The notes under the pieces were generated by a model. It made no database searches. It worked only from the letters and a program-made list of their open reading frames with translations, and was not told where the DNA came from. 64,000 nucleotides of DNA from Lethocerus indicus (lineage: Eukaryota > Arthropoda > Insecta > Hemiptera > Belostomatidae), in contig JACDQD010000010.1 of NCBI GenBank assembly GCA_019843655.1, forward strand, positions 620,001 through 684,000, in the 5' to 3' direction. Position numbers and translations under genes: made by a program. How positions within the stretch are numbered: position 1 is the first letter of the stretch; each line of letters begins with the position of its first letter. This document shows, piece after piece, positions 34,501 to 44,192 of the stretch.

Positions 34501-36475
34501 TTGAGATCATAATCAAGGACACGAAAAACCTTATTGAATATAACTTGACATTTTTACAAAATTTTGCACCTAAAATATCGAAAATATAAACCCAACGGCC
34601 GATGTAAGAAATGAAGCTAAAAATCGCCGTTTCAAATAATTTAATATTCACTTTAAACGATCAAAATTTGTGCACTACTTTGGCATCTTCTCATCTACTG
34701 GTTTTTATATATTATAGCAGCTTTTATAAATTGTAAGAAATTAACGATGATGAAAAATATTGGCCAATAATTTATTACTTTAACTCGTCTGCCACCAATC
34801 GTCACATATATGTGACACGGCTTTTTTTTTGTTACACATATGTGACAGATATTTTCGGACAATTTACAAACGCACGTTTGAACGTATTGTCGAGTATTGA
34901 ACGAAATTGTTAAGTTCTAAAAGTGTAAAACGTACAAAGTCTGTACTCGGTGCGCCGCTCTCGCGTTAGTGAAATTAACGGGCGATAAGTTAAATTTAAA
35001 AAGGGGCAAAGATTTTACGAAATAAAATTATTAAAATTGTTATGTAAGTAGCTGGATCTCCACGAAAAGGAATTTCGTATAGTCTAGATTTAGTATAGTA
35101 TAGAAATCAATTTCTTCTAATTTAATGCGACGCATATATGTGACAGCGTTCGGTTTTCATCTATAGACCGGCGTCACATATTTGTGTCAGTTTAAAAGAA
35201 TTATTTTACTGTAGGTTCGTGACGTTTCTGTCTCCCCTCTCGCCGGGGTTGGTTTCGGCCACTCGCCATCTTCAGTAGCGCTTTGGACGTTTTTCGCGCA
35301 TCCTATATATATATGCATTTTTGTTATTGGGGAATTTGGTTTGACTTATTTGGGTCGGATTTCGTTTGATCCAAAGTGCCGACAGTGACTATAATAATAA
35401 CGCAGCGCTACTGAAGATGGCGAACGGCCCGAAACCCGGTCTAGCGAAAGACCGAACCACGGCGAGAGGGGAGACGGAAACGTAACGAACCTACAGAATT
35501 ATTTTGACTTTTTTAGACTGTTCTAAATGCAGGAACGTAAAATCTCGCAAAAAAATCTTGGCCTACGGTGGCCCTTCCGGTTGGTAGCGAACCGGTTAAT
35601 ATTATTTTCGTCCAAGCCTGAGTTTTTTCTGGTTCTAAACCGAGTGACGGGTCCAATGTCCGAAACCGGGTTAAAAGGTATTTAATAGTTCGAATTTTCT
35701 GTCTACTTACGAATTGAGTACCGCCGACGCCGTAAAAGTGACGGCGAATACGAAGCAGAGCTCTTTGATGAAAATGTACGGTTCTCTTTAGTTACTGTCG
35801 GGCGGACAACTGAACTTGAACTAAAATTTAAATCCCTCGCCGGACACTTCTCGGGACGGGCGAAGACTTAAAAGCGGGTAATTTAAGCCGAGTATATTAT
35901 TTAAAATAATAATAATAATAATAAAAGGTATACAGTGACTAGACGCAGCGCTACTGAAGATGGCGAGAGGCCGAAACCGGTCTAGCGAAAGACCGAACCC
36001 CGGCGAGAGGGGAGACGGAAACGTAACGAACCTACAGAATTATTTTGACTTTTTTAGACTGTTCTAAATGCAGGCAACGTAAAATCTATTCCAGTTGATT
36101 TAATGTAATCGCGAAAAAAATTTTGGTACGGTGGACATTTTTCTCCAGAAGACATTCCGGTTGGTAGCGAACCGGTTAATATTATTTTCGTCCAAGCCTG
36201 AGTTTTTTCTGGTTCTAAACCGAGTGACGGGTCCAATGTCCGAAACCGGGTTAAAAAGTATTTAATAGTTCGAATTTTCTGTCTACTTACGAATTGAGCA
36301 CCGCCGACGCCGTAAAAGTGACGGCGAATATGAAGCAGAGCTCTTTGGACATGTTGAAAATTTTATATTTCCAGCCTGTGCCGTTCCGCTGGCTGTTGGT
36401 TTCGGCGCCGTTTTTAACAACGTCATCGTCGTCCTCCGCTGGCGGTGGCCGCTGGGCGAGGCGGCTCTCTCTCAT
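18498..36475 (-). CDS. TXNDC11: Thioredoxin domain-containing protein 11-like
   Basis: 828 aa; the human family member is longer. Minus-strand exons: 36475-36291, 33029-32819, 31822-31592, 30887-30684, 28516-28340, 27709-27595, 26950-26701, 25185-24909, 23645-23442, 22971-22778, 21801-21663, 18797-18498. Phases fit and the sum is 829 codons. A hydrophobic stretch at about residues 46-60 is a likely signal anchor into the ER. A first thioredoxin-like fold has APWDADC (109-115), where only the second redox cysteine remains. A later fold has YCSFC, with a full CxxC at C629/C632. The C-terminus is a basic, probably coiled segment (about 766-795) ending SERTKM. In mammals TXNDC11 works in the ER on oxidase maturation and protein quality control; the role here is inferred. 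The exon 7/8 junction is the least certain. Its introns are crowded with hairpin elements. Confidence 0.88.
18891..19145 (+). mobile_element. HpE-4: hairpin element with leader
   Basis: Leader (TTTAATATACCCG, then TTTTGTGGTCTGCGAGG) followed by two inverted arms around a short loop near 19050. The right end is ATCTACGG. It starts 94 bp upstream of TXNDC11 exon 12's acceptor. The following 188 bp are shared with HpE-10. Confidence 0.85.
19146..19333. repeat. Tail segment shared with 25461-25632
   Basis: Directly follows HpE-4 and closely matches the sequence directly after HpE-10, up to GTTTATAACGCGG. The sequences before the two elements do not match. The two copies differ by a local change near 19208-19235. 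It may be a 3' flank carried along with the element, or part of a longer element. Confidence 0.8.
19343..19552 (+). mobile_element. HpE-5: leader-truncated hairpin element
   Basis: Begins inside the leader (TTGTGGTCTGCGAGGGG) and ends CGAACCTAC. The right arm is shortened and lacks the GCTACTGAAGATGG part. It lies only 9 bp after the tail segment of HpE-4. Confidence 0.8.
19593..19831. mobile_element. Mariner-type MITE, family M1 (239 bp)
   Basis: Terminal inverted repeats read TTGGGGTGTCCCATAAG at the left and its complement at the right. The right side is followed by TA. Related copies are at 42069-42533 and, as a fragment, at 30941-30969. The ends and TA target fit the IS630/Tc1/mariner superfamily. 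No intact frame is present. It lies in TXNDC11 intron 11. Confidence 0.8.
19832..21662 (-). other. Rest of TXNDC11 intron 11
   Basis: 1.8 kb of AT-rich intron with no recognised element or exon, apart from a short CT run near 20703. Confidence 0.6.
22173..22315 (+). mobile_element. HpE-6: single diverged arm
   Basis: Left-arm sequence (GGTCTTTTGCTAGACGG, then CACCATATTCAGTAGCG) without a second arm. It is flanked by a direct repeat of about 55 bp (21951-22008 and 22325-22380, core CCAAATACATTTTATTAACTG), which points to a local duplication. Confidence 0.7.
22380..22767 (-). mobile_element. HpE-7: complete hairpin element with a (TA)n loop
   Basis: Two arms (22380-22500 and 22591-22740) around a loop of (TA)n, 22512-22554. 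The loop is itself palindromic around GTGTTCTG and CAGAACAC. The leader end (CCACAAAACAGATATG) is on the right. The element ends about 5 bases before the splice donor of TXNDC11 exon 10, which occupies 22772-22777 on the plus-strand coordinates. Confidence 0.85.
23050..23280 (+). mobile_element. HpE-8: leader-truncated hairpin element
   Basis: Starts inside the leader (GGACTGCGAGGGGTTGG) and ends ACGAAATCTAC, with both arms present around a loop near 23190. It lies about 80 bp upstream of TXNDC11 exon 10. Confidence 0.85.
23940..24540. repeat. Degenerate tandem repeat
   Basis: The phrase GTGCATTAAACTT with TTAATGACAATCATAAA recurs at 23989, 24115 and 24333, with a weaker copy at 24521. Spacing is irregular (126-218 bp). 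The spacers also share AATTGTTAA and TTATTTATTACATATTA. It looks like an old, decayed tandem array in TXNDC11 intron 8. Confidence 0.6.
24547..24800 (-). mobile_element. HpE-9: complete hairpin element
   Basis: Both arms and the leader are present, reversed, ending CCACAAAACAGGTGTG and TTAAA on the right. An imperfect direct repeat of about 11 bases (AAAATTTCTGA at the left, AAAATGTCTGA at the right) flanks it. Its end is about 108 bp from TXNDC11 exon 8. Confidence 0.8.
25209..25460 (+). mobile_element. HpE-10: complete hairpin element
   Basis: Begins TAGTTTAACATACCTG, has both arms with a loop near 25370, and ends ATCTAC. Its left end is only about 22 bp from the acceptor of TXNDC11 exon 8, where a branch point or pyrimidine tract would be expected. 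Confidence 0.85.
25461..25632. repeat. Tail segment shared with 19146-19333
   Basis: Second copy of the segment that follows HpE-4. The match runs from TAAAATAAG to GTTTATAACGCGG; beyond this the two loci differ. Confidence 0.8.
25922..26892. repeat. Parent segment of the block found at 8588-9506
   Basis: Covers part of TXNDC11 intron 7 and about three quarters of exon 7. The exon frame is intact here, so this is taken as the original copy. Confidence 0.85.
26313..26410 (-). mobile_element. HpE-11: partial copy
   Basis: One arm (CGGTCTAGCAAAAGACCAG) and the leader end (CAGACCACAAAACATG). It is the source of HpE-3 in the duplicated block. Confidence 0.8.
29330..30440. repeat. 164-bp satellite, about 7 tandem copies
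   Basis: AATGTACTTTTATCAG recurs at 29341, 29491, 29655, 29819, 29983, 30147 and 30311. The first spacing is 150 because that unit lacks a 14-base stretch; all the others are exactly 164. Inner units are almost identical, while the first and last are more diverged. Each unit carries an AT-rich core with CATATATATAATCG. It lies in TXNDC11 intron 4. Confidence 0.95.
30553..30628 (+). ncRNA. tRNA-like sequence, probable SINE head
   Basis: An A-box-like TGGCTGAGGATG (30572-30583) and a B-box-like GGTTTGAATCC (30608-30618) are 24 bp apart, as in an RNA polymerase III internal promoter. The cloverleaf is not convincing, so this is more likely a tRNA-derived SINE head or a tRNA pseudogene than a working tRNA gene. 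It lies just after the 164-bp satellite. Confidence 0.6.
30970..31548 (-). mobile_element. HpE-12: complete hairpin element nested in a mariner MITE end
   Basis: 579 bp with both arms. The plain end starts GTAGGTTCGTGG at the left; the leader end (ACAGGTATATTAAACTA) is at the right. The direct repeat TTTCTTCTCACC flanks it at 30958-30969 and 31549-31560. The interrupted sequence is an M1 MITE end starting at 30941, TTAGGGTGTCCCGTAAG. The intact M1 copy at 42069 shows the same stretch uninterrupted. The element ends 43 bp from TXNDC11 exon 3. Confidence 0.92.
32714..32806 (-). mobile_element. HpE-13: internally deleted copy
   Basis: The inner part of an arm (GTGCAGTGAGGACGCCC) joins directly to the leader end (CAGGCCACAAAACAGG, then TTAAACTA); the outer arm is missing. 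It ends about 7-12 bases before the splice donor of TXNDC11 exon 2. Confidence 0.8.
33030..34779 (-). other. TXNDC11 intron 1, left part
   Basis: AT-rich, no exon recognised. From about 34140 to 34690 there is a degenerate tandem repeat of roughly 180-210 bp. Its phrase ACGGGCAATAGATGAAATGA recurs in variant form near 34203, 34386 and 34595, followed by variants of TTTGTGCAC. Confidence 0.6.
34780..35599. mobile_element. Possible piggyBac-like element interrupted by HpE-14
   Basis: Bounded by TTAA at 34780-34783 and 35596-35599. The left end, CTCGTCTGCCACCAATC, is similar to the complement of the right end, CCGGTTCGCTACCAACC. Inside are palindromic motifs such as CACATATATGTG. No transposase frame was found. 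The right end is itself palindromic (CCGGTTGGTAGCGAACCGG), so the match between ends could be chance. Confidence 0.35.
35208..35494 (+). mobile_element. HpE-14: leader-less hairpin element
   Basis: Starts ACTGTAGGTTCGTGACG, lacking almost the whole leader, and ends CGAACCTAC. The direct repeat AGAATTATTTT flanks it at 35197-35207 and 35495-35505. The clean 11-bp duplication with the leader missing points to 5' truncation at the time of insertion. Confidence 0.88.
35711..35767 (-). pseudogene. Partial duplicate of TXNDC11 exon 1 with its splice donor
   Basis: Matches the 3' part of the coding exon at 36291-36347, including the ACTTAC donor complement, with two base changes. The match stops abruptly, before the start codon, at a satellite unit. 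The surrounding block, about 35385-35767, matches 35945-36347. It cannot encode a start and is probably inert. Confidence 0.88.
35945..36035 (+). mobile_element. HpE-15: right arm inside the exon-1 duplication
   Basis: Right arm only (GCAGCGCTACTGAAGATGG to CGAACCTAC). It corresponds to the right arm of HpE-14 and belongs to the tandem duplication block. Confidence 0.8.
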
Positions 36476-36490
36476 CACTCCACGTCATTC

Positions 36491-36521
<31 letters not shown>

Positions 36522-36870
36522 GTGATAATCTCGGCCTAGAAGAACGCCAGCCCCGATTCGGACATAGCGCCGTAGGAGGAGCGGAATTTTGATTTAATTA
36601 AAAATATAACTACGTGAACTACTACCTCCTCGGCAGGTGCCAGGAGTCGGAACCTATAACCATGTTTAAAGCGTACATCGATACTCGGTGGAAAGGGGAA
36701 ACCTTGCTGGGTTGGAACGATCAGCTGATTCGCCCAATCGGCTAATTGAATTTTTTCCCCTTCCCAAATTTATACACCTATTTTTTTTTAAATATACGAA
36801 TTTATTTTATTTGCCGAAACGACGAATTTATTTATTTCGACGTTTTGCCCCGATTTTGTTACATTTCTTG

Positions 36871-37785
36871 GAAAATGAACGGTTCTCTTTAGTTGCTGTC
36901 AGGCTGGCAACTGAACTTGAACTAAAATTTAAATCCCTCGCCGGACACTTGTCGGGAAAGGCGAAAAGTTAAAAACGGGTAATTTAAGCCGACTAGCTTA
37001 TTTAAAATAATAAAATATATACCAAATTGGGTTACATTGCTCGCGATTGAACTGGTGAAAATGAACGGTTCTCTTTAGTTACTGTCAGGCGGACAACTGA
37101 ACTTGAACTAAATTTTGAATTCCTCGCCGGACTCTTCTCGGGACAGGTGAAGAGATAAAAACAGGTAATTTAAGCCGAATAGTTTCCTTAAAATAATAAT
37201 AATAATTAAATAAATACCAAATTCTGTTGCACTGCTTGCGATTGGACTGCTGAAAATGAACGGTTCTCTTTAGTTACTGTCAGGCGGACAACTGAACTTG
37301 AACTAAATTTTGAATTCCTCGCCGGACACTTCTCGGGACATGTGAAGAGATAAAAACTGGTAATTTAAGCCGAGTATTTTATTTAAAATAATAATAATAA
37401 TTAAATAAATACCAAATTCTGTTGCACTGCTTGCGATTGGACTGATGAAAATGAACGGTTCTTTTTAGTTACTGTCAGGCAGACAACTAAACTTGAACTA
37501 AATTTTAAATTCGTCGCCGGATACTTCTCGGGACAGGTGAAGAGATAAAAACTGGTAATTTAAGCCGACTAGCTTATTTAAAATAATAAAATATATACCA
37601 AATTGGGTTACATTGCTTGCGATTGAACTGGTGAAAATGAACGGTTCTCTTTAGTTACTGTCAGGCTGGCAACTGAACTTGAACTAAATTTTGAATTCCT
37701 CACCGGACACTTCCCGGGACAGGTAATATAAAAACAGGTAATTTAAGCCGAGTAGTTTATTAAAAATAATAATAATAATTAATCG
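36871..37785. repeat. 185-195 bp satellite, 5 tandem copies
   Basis: The phrase GAAAATGAACGGTTC recurs at 36871, 37057, 37252, 37447 and 37632. An isolated unit lies at about 35770-35930, between the duplicated exon-1 blocks. Units carry TCGCCGGACACTTCTCGGGA and end in an AATAAT-rich spacer of variable length. The array fills much of the gap between the divergent TXNDC11 and ECSIT genes. Confidence 0.9.
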
Positions 37786-38324
37786 TTGCTCTCATCGAAG
37801 CTTTCGTCCGACCTTCTTGTAATTGTACGTTGTATAATCGGGGCGGTTTAAGTTCAGTTTCAGAGACGAAAAATAATAAGAATAAAATAAAATGACTCGT
37901 CATTATCACAAGCCCGACATTCATTACTGGATCTAAAGCGTCTATATAACTATACATCTTAGGTTGTCGAGCGATTTTATTTTATTTAATAGGACCGACT
38001 TTCAAGTATAGAATCTTCACAAAAAAAAATCGTCAGTTTACTCGAATAAAAGCGAATTCTTTCTCCACTACACGTGAGGTGGAATAATATTAATGGTATT
38101 TTTTATTTCTGGCCTTTAACAGAAATGAACACTTCTCATATCGGTTGGATGATTTGAACGAATCACTAAGGATTCGTTCATCTCTGAACAGCCTATCGGA
38201 GCGGTAGCTTACAATCGGGTTACGGGCCGTCAGGTTAGCGACGGTAATGTGGGAAAACCGGTAGGTTTTATCCGACTTTTGACTCTAACCGCGAGATGAT
38301 TTAATAAGGGGGGGGGACAAAAAA

Positions 38325-41300
38325 ATGATGTCGGGCAGTATCCTATTGAAATGCCTTCGGGCTTCGGCCAGGTTCAAGTCGTCGAAAATCGTCGTTTCCG
38401 ACCGTTTTTACGCCGCCGAAAATCGTAGAGGGCCCGAGACCGGTCTTGTGACGGTCGATTTCTTCAGGGAGGCTCGCGACAAGACCAAGAACACCTACCT
38501 GGAGGCGGTCAGGATCTACAAGGACAGGGAGGTGCACAGGAGGGGACACGTCGAGTTCATCTATTCGGCGCTCAGGCACATGCAGGATTTCGGCGTCGAG
38601 AACGATCTCGAAGTCTACAAAGCTCTGATCGACGTCATGCCCAAGGGGAAGTTCATACCGAAGAATATGTTTCAGATTGAATTCATGCACTATCCGAAAC
38701 AGCAGCAGTGCATCATCGATCTGCTCGAACAGATGGAAGAAAACGGTACGTAATGTTCCCAGACTTTTCTGGATTATTTCAGGCCCTGTGATTGGCAAAG
38801 AATGTCGCTCTTCGGCTCCTTAACCAATTAAATGTGGCGCCTCCGTTTGAGATCTCGAAGAATCGGGCCACGACGAGTAAGTTGCGCCGGTAAGATATCG
38901 GATCGAAAAGATGGGTTTATTTTATAAAATTGACAATTTCATTACTAATATTTACTTATTTCATTAACATAAACATATATTACATACGTATTAACGATAA
39001 ATATTATACGTATAAATGTGAGAATTTAAATTCTTGCTGTGGAGTGGTATTCAGCGAAACGCGGTACTATACTTAATGGGATTTTGCAAATGGAACGCGA
39101 TTCCTTCCTGATTTTCCGTTTATAGCAGTGTGAACACCTTCGCGTACGGTTGTTCGTTTTCGAAGTTCCGGGTATCTAATCCGGAAAATGATTTGTATTT
39201 TTTTTCAAGAATATCTAAAAGAATTTTCTCAAAAATTACAATTTAAATAGCCAAAAAATTCGCTACTTTATACTTTATGACGAGTATACTCGTCAATACA
39301 CAGTTAAATGGTTAAGCGCGCCTCTGGCACGAATATCCACGGAAGGCGCAATAATATTTTCATTTAAAAAAAAACTTGGTAAGAAAATAATTACATCTTA
39401 TTTCGACAAATTAAAATTCTTCTATAAATCGAGAGCGTGTATAATTTTTTGTTCGAGTTAAAAGATAGGTAATTGAAATTTTGTATTGTTGTAAAAATAC
39501 ATAACGAACATCGAGTTTAATTTTATTAGTTTTCGTAAACATAAACGCAAACCATGTACAAGCTACCGGCTAAAATTGTTCACTTTCTGAGCTTGCTGAA
39601 GCATCGCTAAGAAAATAATTCCTCCTAATTTTAAAACCATAATTTTAAATACGAAGCATTTATCAGCAGGTTTCAGGAATTTAAAAACGGCGGAGCGACT
39701 TTAGCTTTGTCAAAAATCCTCTTAATGCTACGATAACGGAGTTGAAATTTTCACCTTTTGAAATTGACATTGGTAGCTTCGAAATACAATTGCCGGATTT
39801 AAAAAACAAGGAGATACGTCGCTCTAAATTCGAACGTCTTTGTGTTGAATTGGAAATATTGGAGAAGAAATTTTTCAAGCATGAACATTATCAAGAGTAA
39901 ACTGAGAAGTCGTTTTATCGATGGAGACTTGGAATCGTGCCTAAAATTAAAACCTGACTTACTCAAACTTTCCAAGGAGATGCAAGCACATTGTTCGCAT
40001 TAATAAATATTTATTAAGTATGAAATTCAGTTTTATTTAGTGTACTACTTATTTAGTGTAATAAAAGTTTACTAAATCAAGCAAATTTGGCTCCCAATTG
40101 GCTATAAAATACAACTAATATTACATATATACTGGTTGAACGGCAGTTTGGGGAGCCCCAGTTAGTTTCGGAAACGATGTTATAGCGATATATATCGAAA
40201 CAATTTACGTTTCCGTGAAGATATTCTCGTGTCCATTAAGTTGATAACAAATAAAATTTGTAACCAACTCACCAACGCCAAACATGGCGTTTAGTATTGA
40301 ATGAATCGATGTATCTATGTATCGATATCGAATCACTTCCAAGTTAATAATATAATAATAATAATGTTTATGAATAAATATTTGTTTTGTAAACTGTGTA
40401 ATTTGTCATTTTGTCAAAATTTCATTTTATTTTCACCCATTTTTATGCACCTTTTGATAATACCAATGACATTAAAAGATTATACTTATTATATATTTTT
40501 TTTTACGGCTATTTATACACTACTCATTAGATGATGCCAAAGAAGAGTATCGCGTATTAATACAAAATTATGACTCTTTAAAATGTTTTATACTTAAATA
40601 ATGAATACATAAACCCTAGCCTCGTATACCCATTAGATTTTCAACTCAGCTACAATTCTATATTACAGTATTAATTCCCGCAGTATATTTACGGAAAAAA
40701 AATTTTTTCAGGCGTAATCCCCGACTGGGACATGGAGGACCAACTGGTGAACGTTTTCGGCAATAAGGGATTTCCGCTAAGACGTTACTGGAGGATGATG
40801 TACTGGATGCCCAAGCTAAAGAACATATCCCCGTGGCCCCTGCCTCGGCCAGTACCCAACGATGTGTACGAATTGGGTATGCTCGCCGTCGAACGGATAA
40901 TGTGCGTCGATATTAACACCGAAATTACGACTCATAAGGTAACATTTATATACTTTTATATATTTCATTATTTCGTGTAACCGGTTTCATTCAATTACTT
41001 AAGACATTCCTAAAAATATAATATTTGCTGATATCGTGCAACATCACTCTCAACAGCTTTCATAAATCGATATATGCTCTCCTTTCGAGAACGAGTTCAA
41101 TTCCCACTGAATATCTAACGACCTCGGGTGTTTGTTCTACCCTTAGGTTAACACGTTGAGTGCCGCGTGACTGACAGTATAAAATATGATAATAAAGGTA
41201 AAAATTGAACATTTTTTCGGAAAACTTTTAACGAATTTTATTGAAACAAGGTTAATAAACATAAAAAAAGGTTGTCCTTTCGCAAGTGTCACGAAATGTT

Positions 41301-43306
41301 ATAACCTGTTTGGTCGAATTTCGTGCCATTTTTCCGCCACTCTGTGCCGAATTTTCTTCATAGCGCGATTTGCAATATTTTTTCGCACTGCTAAAAAACA
41401 ACGGCCCTAATACGTTTTAAAATTTCCATCGAGTAAATTCCAAATTTTTCCAGTATTGCGCTTCGCATTGCTGTACTACGATACCGGCACGCGCGGCCTG
41501 ACGGGTAAGTCGCTATAAAACCGCGCGGCACTCGACGTGTCAACAATTTGTGCATGCAGACCTCTGACAATCGGATTTTTATTTGCTCGTCTTTTATTAG
41601 AAACGGACTGAAAGGCTTTACGAATATTCGATTGTAAATTGTACAGACTTCCGAAGTGGAGGAATCGGTGGACGACACCTGGATAGTGAGCGGACAGAGT
41701 CGTATCCAAAGGGAGATATTGGCGAGCCTTCCCGACAAGACGCCCGTCTACGTCGAGGGCGGTTTCAGGATTTGGCTGAGGAACAAGGCGGTCACATATT
41801 TCATACTCAGGGTCAACCCGCCACCGGATTTCAAGGAGGAGGAGGAAGACAACTACGACGGTAAATCGTAAATTACTATACCGGTAACATTATCGAGTTA
41901 GATAAATCTGAATCTCAATATATAAGGGATGTTAGTTTTTATAATTCAGTCGGTACTCTCTTTAGTTCGCGTAAACTAATTTGGCCACGTCAGCTTATAA
42001 TACCTAGAACGAATTTCAACTTATACCGACCTAATAAGTGGACTAATTTCTACAGTCAGCCCGAACTATCAGGGTGTCCAATAAGTTTCTTCTCACCCTC
42101 GCCTCGAATGACCCTAACCGGCTTCGTTTGTATTTACATTCAATCTGATCTCTTATCCGTTTATGACATAGTCTTTTAAAATTTTTCCCGCACCGTTCAA
42201 AACGGAGAGCCGAAAGAAGCATTTGCAACATTCGTTGTTTTAAAAAGGCGATAGTGCAGAGGACACTGCGGACGAGATTTGCACCGTTTATTGGAGTGGT
42301 ACAACGACTATTAGTCAGCAATCGGTTTAAGAAATTTAGAGCCGGCAATTTTGAGTCGAAAGACGAAGACTGCAGTGGACTAATTGCGACTATAATACTA
42401 CCTGAAAATCCGCAATATAGTGTGCGCAATATAGTGACTTCCCGGGACAACGGTACATAAGATCGGATATGTGAATCGATATTGTGTATTCATTCCGTTC
42501 CAGAAAAGGGAAAGAACTTATGGGACACCGTAATACTTCAAAGCAACAACATCCGTCCGTTAAATAAAGAACCAACAAAGTAATTCCAAACAAACTGAAT
42601 TCGACTGCCGAGTTTTATTCTCAACGATTCGTTTGCACAAAAATATTGTACAGTTTGTAATTCACATCACTTTTATTACCGTCTATTGCAGACAATTATA
42701 CATTCTTAGATTTCGCGTTATTTCGTCTCCTCTCCACAAGAGTTTTTTGCTAGACCGAGAAAGACATGGACCGCTTGACAAAATACCTCCGAATTCAAAA
42801 AACGATGATACTCCCGAAACATGGACATACCACGAAACAGATATTCAAAATTGTAAATTACTCGTCACTGTAATTATGGTGTAAAAAATTGATGACGATG
42901 ACGACCGACAGCGGTTTTTTCATAATTTTGAAGTTATAACAGTGGAACGGTTTAGAAAGTTTATGGGGGGCGTCGTTTACCGTCTGAGAGAAATTGTGTT
43001 TTTGTTTCAGACGTTTCCGATTTGAATGTGCCGAAGTTCCCGAGCTTGGCGACCATCCCGTCCGGTTGTGAGAGGCGGCGCGGCCGCAGCGTCCACGAAC
43101 AGGCCGACGGCGCTATACTCGGCGTCTGCGTGACCGGCACGTCGTCCAAGAACTCGGTGCTCTCCTGGATACGGATACTTCAGCGCACCAACCCGAGATT
43201 GGCCCAACTGCCCGTACTCTTCCCGAAGAGTTCGCCGATCGGCGAAATAACGCCCGTCGAAATGTTGGAAGAGCGGAACAAACAACTCTCCGACCCGAAG
43301 ACTTGA
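38325..43306 (+). CDS. ECSIT: ECSIT, mitochondrial signalling and complex I assembly factor
   Basis: 385 aa; human ECSIT is about 430. Exons: 38325-38745, 40712-40938, 41647-41860, 43011-43306, with matching phases. The N-terminus (MMSGSILLKCLRASARF) is basic and amphipathic, as in a mitochondrial presequence. The ECSIT core follows in exons 1-2, for example GHVEFIYSALRHMQDFGV, the KGKFIPKN segment, and RYWRMMYWMPKLKN; the C-terminal domain is in exons 3-4. In the known family ECSIT helps assemble respiratory complex I and also acts as an adaptor in Toll signalling. Two ATGs are adjacent at 38325 and 38328; the first was taken. It is divergent from TXNDC11 with 1.85 kb between starts. Confidence 0.95.
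39580..39990 (+). pseudogene. Possible relic of a hAT-type (ZBED/GTF2IRD2-like) transposase
   Basis: Within ECSIT intron 1 the plus strand can be read, across several frame breaks, as FISRFQEFKN and then FEIDIGSFEIQLPDLKNKE. This resembles the end part of domesticated hAT transposases. The match is from memory and weak; stops and frameshifts interrupt it. It may be another decayed sequence. Confidence 0.3.
41148..41543. mobile_element. piggyBac-like MITE (396 bp)
   Basis: The left end is TTAA followed by CACGTTGAGTGCCGCG. The right end reads CGCGCGGCACTCGACGTG followed by TCAA, an apparent mutated TTAA. It lies in ECSIT intron 2, about 100 bp before exon 3. No transposase frame is present. 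Confidence 0.6.
42069..42533. mobile_element. Mariner-type MITE, family M1 (465 bp)
   Basis: Left end TCAGGGTGTCCAATAAG and right end the complement of TTACGGTGTCCCATAAG, with TA on both sides. It shows the uninterrupted stretch AGTTTCTTCTCACCCTCG that HpE-12 splits elsewhere. It lies in ECSIT intron 3. Confidence 0.85.
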
Positions 43307-43398
43307 AACTTGTTATCGTAGTGAAGGGAAAATTTAGAATTTATTTTAACGAGACAATGGAGGAATTTTAAAAGGTACTGGTTTAGTTACGATACCTA

Positions 43399-43590
43399 TT
43401 GGGTCGGCAACTAAATAATTGCGGATTCTTCTTCTCATCTTCGGTTGTATGCACCTTTATGTCGTGCATTTTTTGGACGAATAGTTGGCATATAATAAAC
43501 ATTTCAGAATACTCTACAGGTTTGTAGATGTAAACATGCGTAAAAATACAAATAACGCCGAAATCCGCAATGACTTAGTTGCCGACCCGA
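43399..43590. mobile_element. Mariner-type MITE, family M2 (192 bp)
   Basis: Inverted ends TTGGGTCGGCAACTAAATAA and its imperfect complement, with TA on each side. The ends are typical of mariner elements. It starts 93 bp after the ECSIT stop codon. Confidence 0.9.
43494..43499 (+). promoter_or_regulatory. Candidate ECSIT polyadenylation signal inside an M2 MITE
   Basis: First AATAAA after the ECSIT stop, 188 nt downstream, inside the M2 element. Its use is inferred. Confidence 0.4.
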
Positions 43591-44147
43591 TATAATGAAT
43601 TTTGAATAGGGATCGTATTTCATTACGTTGGAACGGAAAAAAATTTATTCAACATTCATTAATTTCTCTAATTTCGTCCTCCACCAGATAAGAATCAAGA
43701 AATTGCCCATCTAACTGTACGAAAAAATCTTCTTTAAATTACGCTCCGTATTAAAAATTTGGCGCCCTAACATAAAAACTCAACTTTAAGTACTACGAGA
43801 AGTGCACAAATTGGTTGAGGGACGAGACACTGAGCACTGATGTCCGAAATAATGGGCTAAACTAAACCATTTACCTCTTTAAGAAAAAAAAAACCTGTTA
43901 AATGGGATCATGACTAACAAATTTGAGAAGTTCCCGACCCTTCTGTATTTCTGACCCGACTATTATTTATTGCCAATCTTGAAAACAGTTTACAACACAC
44001 TCATCTTTATAACTGCCTTTTCTACTACCGTTGCATTTTTAATTTTTCAGTGGGCCCTATTACAGCTCGGCGATAACTGACAGCTGAGAAGGATTCATTA
44101 AACTAATAGTTTGAATTTAAGCGGCATAACAGATCTCACCCGTGTGT

Positions 44148-44192
<45 letters not shown>

